A DNA stretch of 64,000 bases, from positions 1,426,001 to 1,490,000 of the forward strand of contig CAWIAG010000002.1 of NCBI GenBank assembly GCA_963834015.1, written 5' to 3'. Shown piece after piece: positions 63,611 through 64,000 of the stretch. The notes under the pieces are model-generated. The model did not search any database. It was not told the origin of the DNA and saw only the letters and a list, made by a program, of their open reading frames with translations. Every line of letters starts with the position of its first letter. The stretch's first letter is position 1. The translations under genes were made by a program, and so were the position numbers. The DNA comes from FEN-1297 sp963834015. Its GTDB lineage: Bacteria; Bacteroidota; Ignavibacteria; Ignavibacteriales; Ignavibacteriaceae.

Positions 63611-64000
63611 ATGAATACACTTAAAGCGATTTTATCAAGGCGAAGTATTCGTCAATACAAGAAAAAGAAAGTATCTAAACAAAAGATTAATGAAATTCTT
63701 AAAGCGGCAATGTATGCTCCTTCCGCAATGAATTACCAGCCCTGGCATTTTTTAGTTGTTGATAAAAGAGAAGACCTCAATCAGCTGTATAAAATAAACC
63801 CGCATGCTGAAATGCTGTTAAAAGCTCCGCTTGCAATAATAGTTTGCGGCGACCTTAAGGCCGAAATGAACATTGACTATTTAGTTCAGGACTGTTCCGC
63901 TGCAACACAAAATGCTTTACTTGAAATACATAATCTTGGCTTGGGCGGCGTTTGGATAAGTGCTTATCCCAATCAAAATGCCGTTGAACAAATAAAAAAA
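63611..64000 (+). CDS. Nitroreductase family protein, 3' end outside window
   Basis: The first 130 codons of an FMN-dependent nitroreductase-family oxidoreductase. It begins MNTLKAILSRRSIRQYKKKK, the usual family start with the FMN-phosphate-binding RRSIRxY motif, followed by AAMYAPSAMNYQPWHFLVVD, and NALLEIHNLGLGGVWIS near the end. These enzymes use NAD(P)H and FMN to reduce nitro or enone compounds, or act in dehalogenation or flavin metabolism. The frame runs off the right edge, so length and substrate group cannot be told. Confidence 0.92.
   Translation, partial: MNTLKAILSRRSIRQYKKKKVSKQKINEILKAAMYAPSAMNYQPWHFLVVDKREDLNQLYKINPHAEMLLKAPLAIIVCGDLKAEMNIDYLVQDCSAATQNALLEIHNLGLGGVWISAYPNQNAVEQIKK

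Noticed and set aside
1..64000. CRISPR arrays, tRNA or rRNA genes, prophage
   Set aside because: No short regularly spaced repeats, no cloverleaf-like sequence with a TTCRANY arm that I could support, and no phage structural genes were seen; a tRNA scan would be decisive.

Overview
The window is AT-rich bacterial chromosome. It most resembles a member of the Ignavibacteria/Melioribacteraceae branch of the Bacteroidota-Chlorobi group. The evidence is a pair of secreted proteins ending in the type IX secretion (T9SS) type A sorting domain with the YQNYPNPFNP signature typical of Ignavibacteria, several families common in Bacteroidota (TonB receptor with carboxypeptidase-regulatory domain, DUF4249-type lipoprotein, DUF5683-like and DUF2279-like proteins, a tricorn-type S41 protease), and one good match to the Bacteroidota promoter form TTG-N20-TAnnTTTG ahead of carA. 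No tRNA, rRNA, CRISPR array or prophage was seen.

Layout. 1-3760: 3' part of rpoN, an isoprenylcysteine-methyltransferase-like membrane protein, and the HslVU protease. 3808-5478: a complete IS1182-type insertion sequence between convergent genes. 5509-8518: three envelope proteins on the minus strand. 8622-15140: a minus-strand CzcCBA-type heavy-metal RND efflux operon with a small exported protein upstream and a histidine-rich DUF190 (PII-like) protein at its end. 15500-19319: DUF4097 lipoprotein, TPM-domain protein, thioredoxin, rubrerythrin, MnmA.

19702-30650 is the most unusual region. It holds two tandem copies of a three-gene exported cassette (here called A-B-C). A has a lytic-transglycosylase/lysozyme-like C-terminal domain and is interrupted by frameshifts in both copies. 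B has a FIMAH-like helical domain followed by four YYAGAW repeats. C is a small protein consisting of a NEW3-like domain plus a T9SS sorting domain. The 3' half of B plus all of C is nearly identical between the copies at a fixed offset of 4798 bp, while the upstream parts have diverged, suggesting gene conversion or a recent partial duplication.

30708-37905: a PhoH2-type PIN/ATPase, the carAB operon with a terminator in its leader (possible attenuation), and a membrane metallophosphoesterase. 37911-44465: a GNAT relic, a reaction-centre-type dihaem cytochrome, a tricorn-like protease, and two paralogous monohaem cytochromes c flanking an MGMT-like gene whose alkyl-acceptor cysteine is replaced by tyrosine. 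44714-52338: an M13 metallopeptidase, a small NTF2-like protein, and a TetR-EmrA-EmrB-TolC multidrug efflux operon. 52557-64000: a long-chain acyl-CoA synthetase, a TonB receptor/DUF4249/PEGA-propeller operon, an FAH-family hydrolase, an isochorismatase-like protein, an ABC-2 exporter pair, a YdjM-like membrane protein and the 5' part of a nitroreductase.

Most of the window is ordinary housekeeping and envelope biology. The A-B-C cassette is the best candidate for an undescribed system. All family assignments are from reading the protein sequences; no database search was run.
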